The notes under the pieces: model-generated | What the model was told of the DNA's origin: nothing | What the model saw: only the letters and a program-made list of their open reading frames with translations | Databases searched by the model: none | In this document: in pieces, positions 53,126-62,813 of the stretch | Position numbering within the stretch: position 1 is the first letter of the stretch | Layout of the letters: each line of letters starts with the position of its first letter | Assembly: GCA_001942045.1 (NCBI GenBank) | Contig: MSTD01000011.1 | Coordinates: forward strand, 62,001 to 126,000 | DNA length: 64,000 bases | Reading direction: 5' to 3' | DNA from: Mycolicibacterium porcinum | Lineage (GTDB): Bacteria > Actinomycetota > Actinomycetes > Mycobacteriales > Mycobacteriaceae | Program-made: the position numbers and the translations under genes

Positions 53126-54066
53126 GCTGCGATTCCTACCGCCGTCCTGATTGCGAATCCTGCGATCAATTCCGGTGCCGCCCGGTAGAAGTGGTTGCCG
53201 GTCCGGTACGGCCCGTTGGCTGCCAACGCCGCGAAAGCGGCCACCCACGTGCGGATCTCGTGTGCCGAGTTGCCCCCTTCGGTGGCGATGAAGGTGTTGG
53301 ACCAGTTGTCCAGCTCGGTCAACCGGCCCTCGTCGAAGATCTCCAGCAAGCTGTGGTCCCATTCGGGATTCAGCGGACGCAGCGCACTGTCACCGTGGGC
53401 GAAGTCGTGCGCGGCCTGGCTCACCGCGGTCTGCCGGGCCATCCGCTGCTCTGCGGTCATCGGGACCCCGTGCACGATCCGGTCCAGTGCTGCCGGAGGT
53501 GCGGTCGCCAGCGTCGGCACCGGTGGGTCATGCGAGAGCCCGCCGGAACCCAACACCAGCACCCGCTTGTCGAGTGTGGACAGGAAGCTGCCCACCGCCG
53601 ACCCCAACGCGCGGGACCGCGACAGCGGACCCAGCGGAGTGGCAACGGAATTGATGAAGATCGGCAGGATGGGACGTGCGGTCGCCTCGCCGAACAACTC
53701 CTGCAGCGGCTGCACGGTGCCGTGGTCGACGTCCATGCTCGTCGAGATGGCGACGTCCACGCCGGATTCCCACACCGCTTCCGCGCACTGCTGGGCGATG
53801 TCGCCGGCCACGCTGAGCGCGCCCTGGTACGTCCCGTAGTCCCCCACGCCCGCCGCGGCGGTGCCGATGCAGAAGGGCGGCATCAGCCGGTAGAAGAACC
53901 CGTTGTAGTGGTCAGGCGAGAAGGTCACGACCAGTTCGGGGTCGTAGTCGGCAACAAACGCGCGGGCAGCCCCGGCCGCTGTTCCGATCTCGTCGAGGAG
54001 CTCAGCTGACGGTCCCGGAAGATTCAGCAGTGGGCTGTGGGACATACAACACAGGGCTACTGGCAC
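53122..54066 (-). CDS. mhpB: class III extradiol dioxygenase, MhpB-like
   Basis: A 314-residue LigB-type protein very like E. coli 2,3-dihydroxyphenylpropionate 1,2-dioxygenase: start [27 protein letters not shown], His115 in VDHG and His179 in [10 protein letters not shown] at the same numbering as the E. coli catalytic residues. It cleaves a catechol next to a hydroxyl, using Fe(II). GTG at 54066 has AAGGAGG seven bases upstream, giving an unusually long 65-bp overlap with the end of mhpA. Its natural substrate may be larger than dihydroxyphenylpropionate. Confidence 0.93.
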   Translation of the reverse strand: MPVALCCMSHSPLLNLPGPSAELLDEIGTAAGAARAFVADYDPELVVTFSPDHYNGFFYRLMPPFCIGTAAAGVGDYGTYQGALSVAGDIAQQCAEAVWESGVDVAISTSMDVDHGTVQPLQELFGEATARPILPIFINSVATPLGPLSRSRALGSAVGSFLSTLDKRVLVLGSGGLSHDPPVPTLATAPPAALDRIVHGVPMTAEQRMARQTAVSQAAHDFAHGDSALRPLNPEWDHSLLEIFDEGRLTELDNWSNTFIATEGGNSAHEIRTWVAAFAALAANGPYRTGNHFYRAAPELIAGFAIRTAVGIAA

Positions 54067-55681
54067 CGTTTACACCTCCTTCCAGCACATGCAGGACGTC
54101 GAACAAGGCATTGCTGAGTTCCGGGGCACGTTGGGCGATGTCGGCCCCGGCGATGCAGCGGTCCGGACGCAGCACGAGCACGGATTCGGTGTGCACGTCG
54201 AACCAGGCTTTGAGTGCGCCGGTGCGGTCGCCGACGATCACCACGGCGCCGTCATCGTGGTCGGCGTCGTGCCCGGTCCAGAACAGCTGGGTCTGCGGCC
54301 GCGCGGCGATGAACTTGGCGCCCAAGGCTTTCCATCGTGCGTATGCCTGCTCGCCGAGCAGCGCACGCGGATTGTTGTTCCAGCACAGCACGGCGAAGTT
54401 CAGCCCGATCACGTCATCGAGCAGCACGTTCGACTGCTCGCGGGTGTCCACCCGTGGCTGGATGAACAGCGTGCCCGCAGGGGCATCGGGTGTCGGCGGC
54501 TTCGGGTGATAGACCGCACCCTGGTCGTAGCGCGGCATCGGCTTGAACCGCATCTCCAACACGTAGCGCTTGAGCGCCGGGACCACCGAAGCGCCGCGAA
54601 TCAGCTTGTCGCGCAGGACCGCGACCTTGCGGTTGGTGGGCGAGATGACCCGGCCCACCAACGTGGACAGGTCGATCATGGCCCGCGCATGCTTGCGGCG
54701 CTCGGTGTCGTAGCTGTCCAATAGTGCGTCGCCGGCCTGGCCGTTGACCACCGCGGCCAGTTTCCAGCCGAGGTTGGCCGCGTCCCGGATACCGCTGTTG
54801 TATCCCTGGCCCTGCCACACCGGCATCAGGTGCGCGGCGTCGCCGGCCAGCAGGAACCGGCCCTTGCGGAAGTTGCCGGCGATCCGGGAGTGGTGGGTGT
54901 AGACCCGGCGACGGATCACGTCCACCTTGTCCGGATGCGGCACGAACGGAGCGAGCAACCGCGCCACGAACTCGGGATCCTCGGCCTGCTCGTCGGTTTC
55001 GTCGGCGTGGATCATGAACTCGAAGCGGCGGATGCCGTGCGCGATCGAGATCGAGGCGTACGGCCGGTCCGGGTCGGCACCGACCTCACTGTTGGGGTGT
55101 CCCAGCGGGTCATTGGCCAGATCGATCACGACCCAGCGGGTCGGTGAGGTGGTGCCGTCGAACGACACCCCCATCAGATGGCGGGTCGCGCTTCGCCCGC
55201 CGTCGCAGCCCACCACGTAGCGTGTCCGCACCGCGGGCACGTCCGGGCCGAACTCGATCGTCACTCCGTCCGCGGACTCGACCGCCGACTCCATCCGGCG
55301 CCCCCAGGCCACCTGCACGTGCTCGAACCGGTCCAGCCCCGCGAGCAGTTGCGCATCGACGAGAGGCTGCACGAAACCGTTGCGCTTGGGCCAGCCGAAT
55401 CGTGCATCCGGAGGCGCCATTTCGGCCAGCAGCCGGCGGTTGGCGTCGTAGAACCGCAGGATCTGGTTGGGCACGGTGTGCGGCAGGATCGCCTCGACCA
55501 GCCCGATCGACTGGAAGGTCCGCAGCGATTCGTCATCGAGCCCCACTCCGCGGGGGTAGTCGATGAGGGTGTCGCGTTCCTCCACCACGAGGGTTCGGAC
55601 ACCTTGGATACCAAGGACATTCGCCAGGGTCAGGCCGACCGGCCCGGCACCGACGATCACGACATCGACGTCGTCAGCCAC
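54002..55681 (-). CDS. mhpA: FAD-dependent aromatic hydroxylase, MhpA-like
   Basis: A 559-residue class A flavin monooxygenase: [18 protein letters not shown] (FAD), [10 protein letters not shown] (DG motif), and [18 protein letters not shown] (GD motif), followed by the C-terminal thioredoxin-like domain. Length and sequence match 3-(3-hydroxyphenyl)propionate hydroxylase. It ortho-hydroxylates a phenol to the catechol used by MhpB. Overlaps mhpC-like by 8 bp and mhpB by 65 bp. Confidence 0.93.
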   Translation of the reverse strand: MADDVDVVIVGAGPVGLTLANVLGIQGVRTLVVEERDTLIDYPRGVGLDDESLRTFQSIGLVEAILPHTVPNQILRFYDANRRLLAEMAPPDARFGWPKRNGFVQPLVDAQLLAGLDRFEHVQVAWGRRMESAVESADGVTIEFGPDVPAVRTRYVVGCDGGRSATRHLMGVSFDGTTSPTRWVVIDLANDPLGHPNSEVGADPDRPYASISIAHGIRRFEFMIHADETDEQAEDPEFVARLLAPFVPHPDKVDVIRRRVYTHHSRIAGNFRKGRFLLAGDAAHLMPVWQGQGYNSGIRDAANLGWKLAAVVNGQAGDALLDSYDTERRKHARAMIDLSTLVGRVISPTNRKVAVLRDKLIRGASVVPALKRYVLEMRFKPMPRYDQGAVYHPKPPTPDAPAGTLFIQPRVDTREQSNVLLDDVIGLNFAVLCWNNNPRALLGEQAYARWKALGAKFIAARPQTQLFWTGHDADHDDGAVVIVGDRTGALKAWFDVHTESVLVLRPDRCIAGADIAQRAPELSNALFDVLHVLEGGVNGASSPVLYVPQPTAESSGTVS

Positions 55682-56588
55682 GTTCGCTCTCCAACAGGAA
55701 GTCCAGATGCAACCGGTTGAAGGTCTCCGGATCTTCGTACTGCGGCCAGTGCCCGCAATCGGACATCACCTCGAACCGGGCGCCGGGGATCATCGACGCG
55801 ATCCGCCGGCCCTCGCTGACGTCGGCAGTCGGGTCGTCACTGGTCCACAACACCAGCGTAGGCGCGGTGATCGATCCGTACTCCTTCTCCCCCAACAGGT
55901 TCCGGGCGCGAATCGCGGGGTCCTGCAGGGCCATGATGTCGCTCATCGCGGCGACGAACCCGGGCTGGCGGTACACCGCCTGGCGGCTCGCCACGATGTC
56001 GTCGTAATCCTTTGTCTTGTCTGCCATCAGCCACTTGATCCTGGCCTGCACGGTCTCCCAGGTCGGGTTCTCCGCGGCCGCCATCGACAGCGTGATGATC
56101 CGTTTCATCACCTCGGGGTCGGCCTGTGAACCGCCGGCGGTGTTGAGGACCAACTTCTCGACGCGGTCCGGGTGATCGGCGGCGGCCCGGGCGGCCACCC
56201 AGCCTCCCAGTGACTCGCCCGAGATGTGGGCGCGTTGCGCACCGATCGTGTCGAGGAAGCCGATCAGGTGCTCGACGTAGTGCGCAACCTCCAACGGGTG
56301 ACCCGGCTTGTCGGTGTAGCCGTGCCCGAGCATGTCGATCGACCAGGTCGAGAAGTGCTCGGCATGAGATTCCAGGTTGCGCACATAAGCCTCGGCGTGC
56401 CCGCCCGATCCGTGCAGCAGAACCAGCGCCGGAAGGCTCGGGTCGCCGGCATGCAGGTAGCGGGTGCGGATGCCACCCACATCGAGGTAACCCTGCGAGA
56501 ACGCGACGCCCTGCAGGTCCGCCCAGACGCTCTCGTGCTGGGTAGCCGAAACGGATCCGGATGCCGGCCCGGCGGCAGTGCTTGTCAT
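55674..56588 (-). CDS. meta-cleavage-product hydrolase, MhpC-like
   Basis: About 304 residues from ATG 56588, with GGAGAGGGGC upstream. Alpha/beta-hydrolase motifs: [18 protein letters not shown] (Ser), TSDDPTAD (Asp), [10 protein letters not shown] (His). It is the first gene of the operon, so expression starts with the C-C hydrolase. The perfect palindrome at 56610-56624 lies just upstream. The frame continues to 56669 but that part crosses the operator and is rejected. Confidence 0.9.
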   Translation of the reverse strand: MTSTAAGPASGSVSATQHESVWADLQGVAFSQGYLDVGGIRTRYLHAGDPSLPALVLLHGSGGHAEAYVRNLESHAEHFSTWSIDMLGHGYTDKPGHPLEVAHYVEHLIGFLDTIGAQRAHISGESLGGWVAARAAADHPDRVEKLVLNTAGGSQADPEVMKRIITLSMAAAENPTWETVQARIKWLMADKTKDYDDIVASRQAVYRQPGFVAAMSDIMALQDPAIRARNLLGEKEYGSITAPTLVLWTSDDPTADVSEGRRIASMIPGARFEVMSDCGHWPQYEDPETFNRLHLDFLLESERG

Positions 56589-56608
56589 GTGCCCCTCTCC
56601 GGAGGTAG

Positions 56609-56625
56609 GGAGAATGCTATTCTCC
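56609..56625. promoter_or_regulatory. candidate operator, perfect GAGAAT-N3-ATTCTC palindrome
   Basis: GGAGAAT-gct-ATTCTCC, seven-base perfect arms, 21 bp before the mhpC-like start and in the divergent region with the IclR gene. Could control both the ten-gene operon and the IclR/KstD unit. Confidence 0.8.
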
Positions 56626-56718
56626 AAATTTGTAAGCACTTTGCTCATATAGCGCACATCTGCGTGCATTATTATCAGAGCATCACTCTCGCGGTTCTAT
56701 CTGTCAAGGAGGGGCGCG

Positions 56719-57444
56719 ATGCCGGCCAAAGCAACCCAGCCGCAGCCACAACCGAAGACCGACGGCACTCCGACCGGGGCGCCCGGTTCGCAGACGCTGG
56801 CGCGCGGTTTGAGCGCGCTGGCGGCCATTGCCGCGGCACCGACCGGGCTGACCGTGCAGCAGGTCGCCGAACACGTGGGCGCCCACCGCACGATCGCCTA
56901 CCGGTTGCTGGCCACCCTCAGTCAGTTCCGTTATGTGACAAAGGGAGAGGACGGTCGCTACCGGCCCGGTGCCGGCCTGGCCACGCTCGGCGCATCTTTC
57001 GACAACAACATGCGCGCGCTCAGCGTCCCGACGCTGCGTGCCCTCGCCGACGAACTGGGCAGCACGGTTTCGCTATTGGTGGCCGAGGGCGATCAGCAGG
57101 TCGCGGTCGCGGTGATCGTGCCGACGCAGGTGTTCTACCAACTGTCCTTCCACGAGGGCAGCCGCCACCCGCTCGACCGCGGCGCGGCGGGGGTGGCGCT
57201 GCTGGCGAGCATGCCGCCGCGGCCCGGCGAACGTGAGCTGGTCCGCCAGACTCGCGAACAAGGCTGGGTGATCACCCACGGCGAGATCGAACCGGATACC
57301 TACGGCCTGGCGGTGCCCGTGCGCCGGCGCCTGCCGTCACCGCCCACCTGCATCAATCTCATCTCGCACCGCGAGGACGTCGTGCTGGGCGGCAAGGACG
57401 CAGTGATCCGAGCGGCGAACGAACTATCGGCGATCCTGTACTGA
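56719..57444 (+). CDS. IclR-family transcriptional regulator
   Basis: A 241-residue IclR protein: winged helix in SQTLARGLSALAAIAAAPTGL and LTVQQVAEHVGAHRTIAYRLL, then the effector domain. AAGGAGG lies seven bases upstream of the ATG. IclR proteins often activate mhp-type operons (MhpR in E. coli), so it may respond to the aromatic intermediate and act on the divergent operon. Confidence 0.88.
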   Translation: MPAKATQPQPQPKTDGTPTGAPGSQTLARGLSALAAIAAAPTGLTVQQVAEHVGAHRTIAYRLLATLSQFRYVTKGEDGRYRPGAGLATLGASFDNNMRALSVPTLRALADELGSTVSLLVAEGDQQVAVAVIVPTQVFYQLSFHEGSRHPLDRGAAGVALLASMPPRPGERELVRQTREQGWVITHGEIEPDTYGLAVPVRRRLPSPPTCINLISHREDVVLGGKDAVIRAANELSAILY

Positions 57445-57457
57445 AAGGGAATTGACA

Positions 57458-59083
57458 GTGACCCGTACCGAATTCGATTGGGATGACGAGGTCGACGTCG
57501 TCGTACTGGGCAGCGGTGGCGCCGGACTCACCGCGGCACTGACCGCGTCGGTCAGCGGCGCGTCGGTCGCGATCTACGAGAAAGCGCCCACGGTCGGGGG
57601 CACCACCGCGGTCTCCGGCGGCATCGTGTGGATCCCGGCCCACGACCGCAGCGCCGACGGCCCGCTACCGGTCTCCGACGCGATCGACTACCTGCAGGCC
57701 CAATCACTCGGCTACATGGATGCCGATCTGGTGGACACCTTCGTGCGGACCGGTCCCGCCATGCTCGACTTCGTCGAGGAGAACAGCGAGCTGCGCTTTG
57801 CCGTCGCCGAGGGCTTCCCCGACTACAAGCCCGAACTCCCCGGCGGACGGCCCGGCGGCGGGCGCTCACTGAGCGCGGGCCCGGTGGATCAGGCCAAGCT
57901 CGGCGCCTGGAAGGACCGGATCACCTCGTTCCCAGCGGATTTCAGCAACGTCGGAATCGACGCGGAAACCCGTGCCCGCATCCACGCCGTATACGACGAT
58001 CCCGACGCCGACCTCTGCGTTGCCGGCACCGCCCTGATCGCCGGGCTACTGCGTGGTCTGCTCGATCGCGGCATCCAGCCGGTGACCGAGGCCCGCGCAC
58101 TCGAGCTGATCGGTGATCGGACCGGCATCACCGGGGTGCGCCTCGGCGTGGACGGGGCCGACGTTCATGTCCGCGCCCGGAGCGGCGTGGTGCTGGCGAC
58201 CGGCGGTTTCGAGTGGGACACCAAGCTGGTCGAGACGTACCTGCGCGGACCGATGCGCGGCGCGGTGTCACCGCCGAACAACACCGGCGACGGACTGCGG
58301 ATGGCCATGGCACACGGCGCCGATCTCGCCAACATGGGTGAGGCATGGTGGGTTCCGGTCGTGCAGATCCCCGGCGACACGATCGGCGGTCACCCCCGCA
58401 GCCGTAGCGTGCGTCTCGAACGCACCCGCCCGCGCAGCGTCATCGTCAACCGGGCCGGCAACCGTTTCCTCAACGAGGCCGGCGAATACAACTCGATGGC
58501 AGGGGCTTTCCAGTACCTTGACCCCAAGATCGGCTACGCCAACGATCCGGCCTGGATCGTGTTCGACTCGGTGCACCTGCAGCGCTACGGCTTTCTCGGC
58601 GTCGAACCGGGCGATCCGGTGCCGGACTGGTTCTGCGAATCGGCGACCCTCGCCGAGCTGGGCGCCAAAACCGGGATCGACGCCGAGGGTCTGGCCGCAA
58701 CCCTGAATCGCTGGAATGACAACGTCTCTCGCGAGATCGATCCGGACTTCGGCCGCGGATCGAGCGCATACGACGGCTACTGGGGCGACAATTCGGCGGC
58801 CACCCCGGCCGGCCAGACGCTCGGCCCGCTCGACACCGCGCCGTTCTACGCGGTGCCCGTCAAGATCGGGGCGATGGGCACCAAAGGGGGTCCCCGCACG
58901 GACCGCGACGGCCGGGTCCTGCACGTCGACGGCGCCCCGATCACCGGGCTGTTCGCCGCTGGCAACGCCATGGGCGGGGTGACGGGTAAGGCCTACGGCG
59001 GCGCAGGCGGCACGCTCGGCCCGGCGATGGTCTTCGGCTACCGCAGCGGATACGCCGCGGCGACAGGTAAGTCGGTGAGCTAG
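57458..59083 (+). CDS. KstD-like FAD-dependent ring desaturase
   Basis: About 541 residues from GTG 57458 (AAGGGAA upstream). FAD motif VVLGSGGAGLTAALTAS, EKAPTVGGTTAVSGG, and C-terminal GKAYGGAGGTLGPAMVFG corresponding to the active-site Tyr/Gly segment. Second enzyme of this type in the window, next to IclR; the C-terminal active-site sequence differs (KAYGG against RSYAG), suggesting another ring position or a reductase role. Confidence 0.87.
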   Translation: MTRTEFDWDDEVDVVVLGSGGAGLTAALTASVSGASVAIYEKAPTVGGTTAVSGGIVWIPAHDRSADGPLPVSDAIDYLQAQSLGYMDADLVDTFVRTGPAMLDFVEENSELRFAVAEGFPDYKPELPGGRPGGGRSLSAGPVDQAKLGAWKDRITSFPADFSNVGIDAETRARIHAVYDDPDADLCVAGTALIAGLLRGLLDRGIQPVTEARALELIGDRTGITGVRLGVDGADVHVRARSGVVLATGGFEWDTKLVETYLRGPMRGAVSPPNNTGDGLRMAMAHGADLANMGEAWWVPVVQIPGDTIGGHPRSRSVRLERTRPRSVIVNRAGNRFLNEAGEYNSMAGAFQYLDPKIGYANDPAWIVFDSVHLQRYGFLGVEPGDPVPDWFCESATLAELGAKTGIDAEGLAATLNRWNDNVSREIDPDFGRGSSAYDGYWGDNSAATPAGQTLGPLDTAPFYAVPVKIGAMGTKGGPRTDRDGRVLHVDGAPITGLFAAGNAMGGVTGKAYGGAGGTLGPAMVFGYRSGYAAATGKSVS

Positions 59084-59094
59084 GGGGCCGAGCC

Positions 59095-59973
59095 CTACCC
59101 TGCTGAATCCGCGATCAGTTGCGCCGCAGCGCTGTAGGGATCGGTGGTGCCGTCGGCAACCGCGGCAGCCAGCCCGTCCAACTCCCCGTGATTGCGCAGC
59201 AAGGTCTGGGCCAGCGACAAGATCTGGGTACGGGCGCGGGCGGTACGCCGCTCCACGGTGTCGGACCGGTGGTGGGCGTCGATCGCCTCAACCAGCTCCG
59301 CCAGCCCCTCTCCTTGGGCTGCAACAAGTTTGAGCACCGGCACACTGGCCTCGGCCCGCAGGTCACGGGCGGTCTGATCGGCACCCTCACGGTCGGCCTT
59401 GTTCACCACCACGAGATCGGCGACTTCCAGCAGCCCCGCTTTGGCCGCCTGGACCGCATCCCCCGCACCGGGATTGAGGATCACCACGGTCGGGTCCGCG
59501 ATCGCGGCGATCTCGATCTCGGACTGCCCCACGCCCACCGTCTCCAAGACGATCAAGTCGTACGACAACGCCGCCAGCAGCCGGATCGCCGCGGGTACCG
59601 CGGCAGCCAGCCCGCCCAGGTGTCCACGGGTGGCCACCGACCGGATCAGCACGTCGGGATCGTTGATATGGGCGGCCATCCGGATCCGGTCCCCCAGCAG
59701 CGCACCGCCGCTGTACGGGGACGACGGATCCACCGCCAGCACCGCGACCCGCAGACCGCGCACCCGGTACGCACCCACCAGCGCGCCGACCGTCGTCGAC
59801 TTGCCCGCCCCGGGCGGTCCCGTGATCCCGATGACGCGCGGCGAGGCCGGGCCGAGCACCGCGAGAACCTCATCACGACGGTCACTTTCGACCAGACTCA
59901 GCAGACGCCCGACAGCGCGCTGCGATCCACCGCGCGCTGCTGCGATCAGCTCTTCGATGTTGTGCTTCGTCAT
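59095..59973 (-). CDS. meaB: MeaB/ArgK-type G-protein chaperone of a B12 mutase
   Basis: About 292 residues: P-loop GPPGAGKST, AVDPSSPYSGGALLGDRIRM, ETVGVGQSE and VVNKAD, the MeaB signatures. It protects and reloads adenosylcobalamin in methylmalonyl-CoA or related mutases. No mutase subunit is in the window. It follows the thiolase by 11 bp, linking it to pathway end-products such as propionyl-CoA. ATG at 59973; the longer frame runs inside the thiolase. Confidence 0.9.
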   Translation of the reverse strand: MTKHNIEELIAAARGGSQRAVGRLLSLVESDRRDEVLAVLGPASPRVIGITGPPGAGKSTTVGALVGAYRVRGLRVAVLAVDPSSPYSGGALLGDRIRMAAHINDPDVLIRSVATRGHLGGLAAAVPAAIRLLAALSYDLIVLETVGVGQSEIEIAAIADPTVVILNPGAGDAVQAAKAGLLEVADLVVVNKADREGADQTARDLRAEASVPVLKLVAAQGEGLAELVEAIDAHHRSDTVERRTARARTQILSLAQTLLRNHGELDGLAAAVADGTTDPYSAAAQLIADSAG

Positions 59974-59984
59974 CACGGTCGACA

Positions 59985-61145
59985 CTACGGTGAAGGCACC
60001 TCGATGACCGTCGCCGAGCCCATCCCGCCACCGGCACACATCGCGGCCACACCGATGCCTCCCCCGCGCCGCCGGAGCTCGTGGACCATCGTGGCCAGCA
60101 TGCGCGCCCCGGTGGCGGCCACCGGATGCCCCAGCGAGCACCCGCTACCACTGACGTTGACGATCTCCGGGTTCAGGTCGAGCAGTTTGATCGTGGCGAC
60201 GCACATCGACGCGAATGCCTCGTTGATCTCGAACAGGTCCACGTCTGACAGCGAAAGGCCGGCCCGGCCAAGCGCTTTGGTGATGGCTTCGACGGGGGCC
60301 AGGCCGGTCGACGCCGGGTCGACGCCCACCGAAGCCCAGGACCTGATGGTGGCCAGGGCCGGCAACCCGAGCTCGTCGCTGGCGATGGTCAGCAGTGCTG
60401 CCGCGTCATTGGCCCCGCAGGCGTTGCCCGCGGTGATGGAGAAGCCGTCGATCTCGGGATGCAGCGGCTTGAGCGCGGCCAGCTTCTCCAGCGTGGTGTC
60501 ACGACGCGGATGCTCGTCCGTATCGAACAACCCGTGCGGCGTCTGGATCGGGACGATCTCCTCCTTGAATCGGCCCTCGTCGATCGCCGCGATGGCCTTG
60601 AGATGCGAACCCAACGCCCATTGGTCCATCTCCTCGCGGCTCACCCCGGCCTTGACCGCGGCGTTCCAGCCGACCGTGATGGACATGTCCATGTTCGGTG
60701 CGTCCGACCGGTCGGGATGAGTGGGCGGGAACCAGCTCACCCACTCGGCGTCTTTGGCGCTGCCTGCCGCGCGCATGAACCGAGGCGACGTCGAGGCAGA
60801 GTTGACGCCGCCGGCCAGGATCAGGCGGTCAATCCCAGAGCGGATGCTCGCCGCGGCGCTCTGAACCGCGGCCTGTCCGGCCGCACAGTGCCGATTGATC
60901 GACGCACCCGGCACGGTGGTGAGGCCTGCGGTGATGGCCGCGTGACGGGCGATGACGCCACCGCCGTACAGCCCCTCGCCCAAGATCACGTCGTCAATCG
61001 GAGCAGTCATGTCGGCAGGAAGGTTCTCCAACGCCGCCCGCACCACATGATCGGCGAGCGCATAGGCGTCCGTGTCGCGCAGCGTTCCCTTCTTCGCCGT
61101 GCCGATGGGGGTACGCAGCGCGGACACGATGACGGCTTCAGGCAT
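59985..61145 (-). CDS. thiolase (acetyl-CoA acetyltransferase family)
   Basis: A 386-residue thiolase: NRHCAAGQAAV (Cys), EINEAFASM, GSGCSLGHPVAATG (His), CAGGGMGSATVIE (second Cys). ATG 61145 with GGGAG upstream. First gene of the unit with meaB; a perfect operator at 61171-61185 lies upstream, shared with the divergent SDRs. Confidence 0.92.
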   Translation of the reverse strand: MPEAVIVSALRTPIGTAKKGTLRDTDAYALADHVVRAALENLPADMTAPIDDVILGEGLYGGGVIARHAAITAGLTTVPGASINRHCAAGQAAVQSAAASIRSGIDRLILAGGVNSASTSPRFMRAAGSAKDAEWVSWFPPTHPDRSDAPNMDMSITVGWNAAVKAGVSREEMDQWALGSHLKAIAAIDEGRFKEEIVPIQTPHGLFDTDEHPRRDTTLEKLAALKPLHPEIDGFSITAGNACGANDAAALLTIASDELGLPALATIRSWASVGVDPASTGLAPVEAITKALGRAGLSLSDVDLFEINEAFASMCVATIKLLDLNPEIVNVSGSGCSLGHPVAATGARMLATMVHELRRRGGGIGVAAMCAGGGMGSATVIEVPSP

Positions 61146-61170
61146 ATCTGCTCCCTGGTTCACCTGGCAA

Positions 61171-61185
61171 GAGAATGTTATTCTC
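61171..61185. promoter_or_regulatory. candidate operator, perfect GAGAAT-N3-ATTCTC palindrome
   Basis: GAGAAT-gtt-ATTCTC between the divergent thiolase (start 61145) and SDR (start 61223). Confidence 0.8.
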
Positions 61186-61222
61186 GCAGTCAGAGAGTAC
61201 GAGTTGCAAGAAGGGGAACCGT

Positions 61223-61987
61223 ATGCAAATCGCCGGTAGTTCCGCGATCGTCGTCGGCGGCGCGGGTGGCCTGGGCGAAGCGACCGTCCGCCGCCTGCAG
61301 GCCGCAGGCGCCAAGGTGGTCGTGGCAGACCTGGCCGACGAGAAGGGCACCGCACTCGAGAAGGAACTGGGCGTGCGGTATGTGCCCACCGACGCCACCT
61401 CCGAGGAGTCGGTGCTCGCCGCCATCGCCGAGGCTGAAGCACTTGCGCCGCTGCGCATCTCGGTGGACACCCACGGCGGGCCCGCCGCCGGCGGACGCCT
61501 GGTGAGCAAGGACGGATCCCCACTGGACCTCGACGGTTTCAAGAAGACCATCGAGTTCTACCTGACCGCGGTATTCAACGTGATGCGCCTGTCGGCCGCG
61601 GCGATCGCCAAGACGGACCCGCTGGAGGAAGGTGGCCGCGGCGTCATCGTCAACACCGCCTCGATCGCCGGGTATGAGGGACAGATCGGCCAGTTGCCGT
61701 ACTCGGCCGCCAAGGGTGGTGTGCTGGGGATGACGCTGGTCGCCGCGCGCGACCTGTCGCCGTTGGGTATCCGGGTGTGCACCATCGCCCCCGGCACGAT
61801 CAACACCCCCGCCTATGGCAAGGCCGCCGACCAGTTGGAGCAGTACTGGGGTCCGCAGGTGCCGTTCCCCAAGCGCATGGGCCGTTCGACCGAGTACGCC
61901 CAGCTCGCTCAGAGCATCATCGAAAACGACTACCTCAACGGCGAAATCATCCGCCTCGATGGGGCATTGCGCTTCCCGCCCAAGTAA
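61223..61987 (+). CDS. short-chain dehydrogenase, 3-hydroxyacyl-CoA dehydrogenase type-2-like
   Basis: A 254-residue SDR; ATG 61223 with AAGGGG upstream. VVGGAGGLGEAT, NTASIAGYEGQIGQ and YSAAKGG, ending IIRLDGALRFPPK, the pattern of HSD10/HCD2-like enzymes that oxidise 3-hydroxyacyl-CoA. Fits with the divergent thiolase to complete a beta-oxidation step. Confidence 0.9.
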   Translation: MQIAGSSAIVVGGAGGLGEATVRRLQAAGAKVVVADLADEKGTALEKELGVRYVPTDATSEESVLAAIAEAEALAPLRISVDTHGGPAAGGRLVSKDGSPLDLDGFKKTIEFYLTAVFNVMRLSAAAIAKTDPLEEGGRGVIVNTASIAGYEGQIGQLPYSAAKGGVLGMTLVAARDLSPLGIRVCTIAPGTINTPAYGKAADQLEQYWGPQVPFPKRMGRSTEYAQLAQSIIENDYLNGEIIRLDGALRFPPK

Positions 61988-61999
61988 TAGTCTGTCGCG

Positions 62000-62740
62000 A
62001 TGGATCTGACCGGAAAGGTCGCCTTCGTCGCCGGTGCCAGTCGCGGCATCGGTGCGACGATCGCAGCCGCCCTGGCCGCCGAAGGTGCCGCGGTGGCCGT
62101 GGCCGCCCGCTCCGAAGAACCGGGCAAGTTGCCCGGCACGATCGGCTCGGTGGCCGCGGCCATCAACGACACGGGCGGCCGCGCACTGCCGGTCGCCTGC
62201 GACGTCACCGACGAGGAATCGGTGAACAACGCTGTGGCCAAGGCGGTTTCGGAATTCGGTGGCATCGACATCCTGGTCGCCAACGCCGGTGTGCTGTGGC
62301 TCGGCCCGGTGGAGACCACGCCGCTGAAACGCTGGCAGCTGTGCCTCGACGTCAACCTCACCGGGGTGTTCCTGGTGACCAAGGCCGTGATCCCCGAAGT
62401 TCGCAAGCGCGGCGGTGGGTCCCTCATCGCGATCACCACCACGGGCGTCGACATGGTCGAGCACGGCGCCAACGCCTACTGGGTGTCCAAGGCCGCGGCC
62501 GAACGGCTCTACCTGGGCCTGGCCGCCGACCTACGGGGCGACAACATCGCGGTCAATTGCCTGAGCCCGTCCCGCGTCGTACTCACCGAAGGCTGGCAGG
62601 CCGGCGGCAGCGGGCTGCAGATTCCGCCGGAAATGGTCGAGCCTCCCGAGGCGATGGGACTCGCAGCGGTCCGACTGGCCGGTCAAGACGCCGGCGGCGT
62701 CACCGGCACCGTCCAGCGCTCCGAGGCACTCACCTTCTGA
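62000..62740 (+). CDS. short-chain dehydrogenase/reductase
   Basis: A 246-residue SDR: GASRGIGATIAAALA, NAGVLWLG, ITTTGVD and YWVSKAA. The usual C-terminal DGG motif is absent (VTGTVQRSEALTF), as in a hydroxyacyl or NAD-specific side group. 12 bp after the preceding SDR; ended by the hairpin at 62744. Confidence 0.87.
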   Translation: MDLTGKVAFVAGASRGIGATIAAALAAEGAAVAVAARSEEPGKLPGTIGSVAAAINDTGGRALPVACDVTDEESVNNAVAKAVSEFGGIDILVANAGVLWLGPVETTPLKRWQLCLDVNLTGVFLVTKAVIPEVRKRGGGSLIAITTTGVDMVEHGANAYWVSKAAAERLYLGLAADLRGDNIAVNCLSPSRVVLTEGWQAGGSGLQIPPEMVEPPEAMGLAAVRLAGQDAGGVTGTVQRSEALTF

Positions 62741-62743
62741 CGC

Positions 62744-62801
62744 CGAGCAGACGCATATGTCCCCGACACGCCGGGCAAGCGGGGACAAATGCGTCTGCTC
62801 G
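62744..62801. terminator. long palindromic hairpin between converging genes
   Basis: Arms 62744-62764 and 62781-62801 match at 20 of 21 positions. Ends CGAGCAGACGCAT are shared with the hairpin at 31328-31385, pointing to a dispersed palindromic repeat used as terminator. Confidence 0.78.
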
Positions 62802-62813
62802 CGCAGTTTGCGA

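Noticed and set aside
56589-56669. N-terminal extension of the MhpC-like protein to 56669
   Set aside because: It would translate through the perfect operator; the ATG at 56588 has a good ribosome site and a normal N-terminus.
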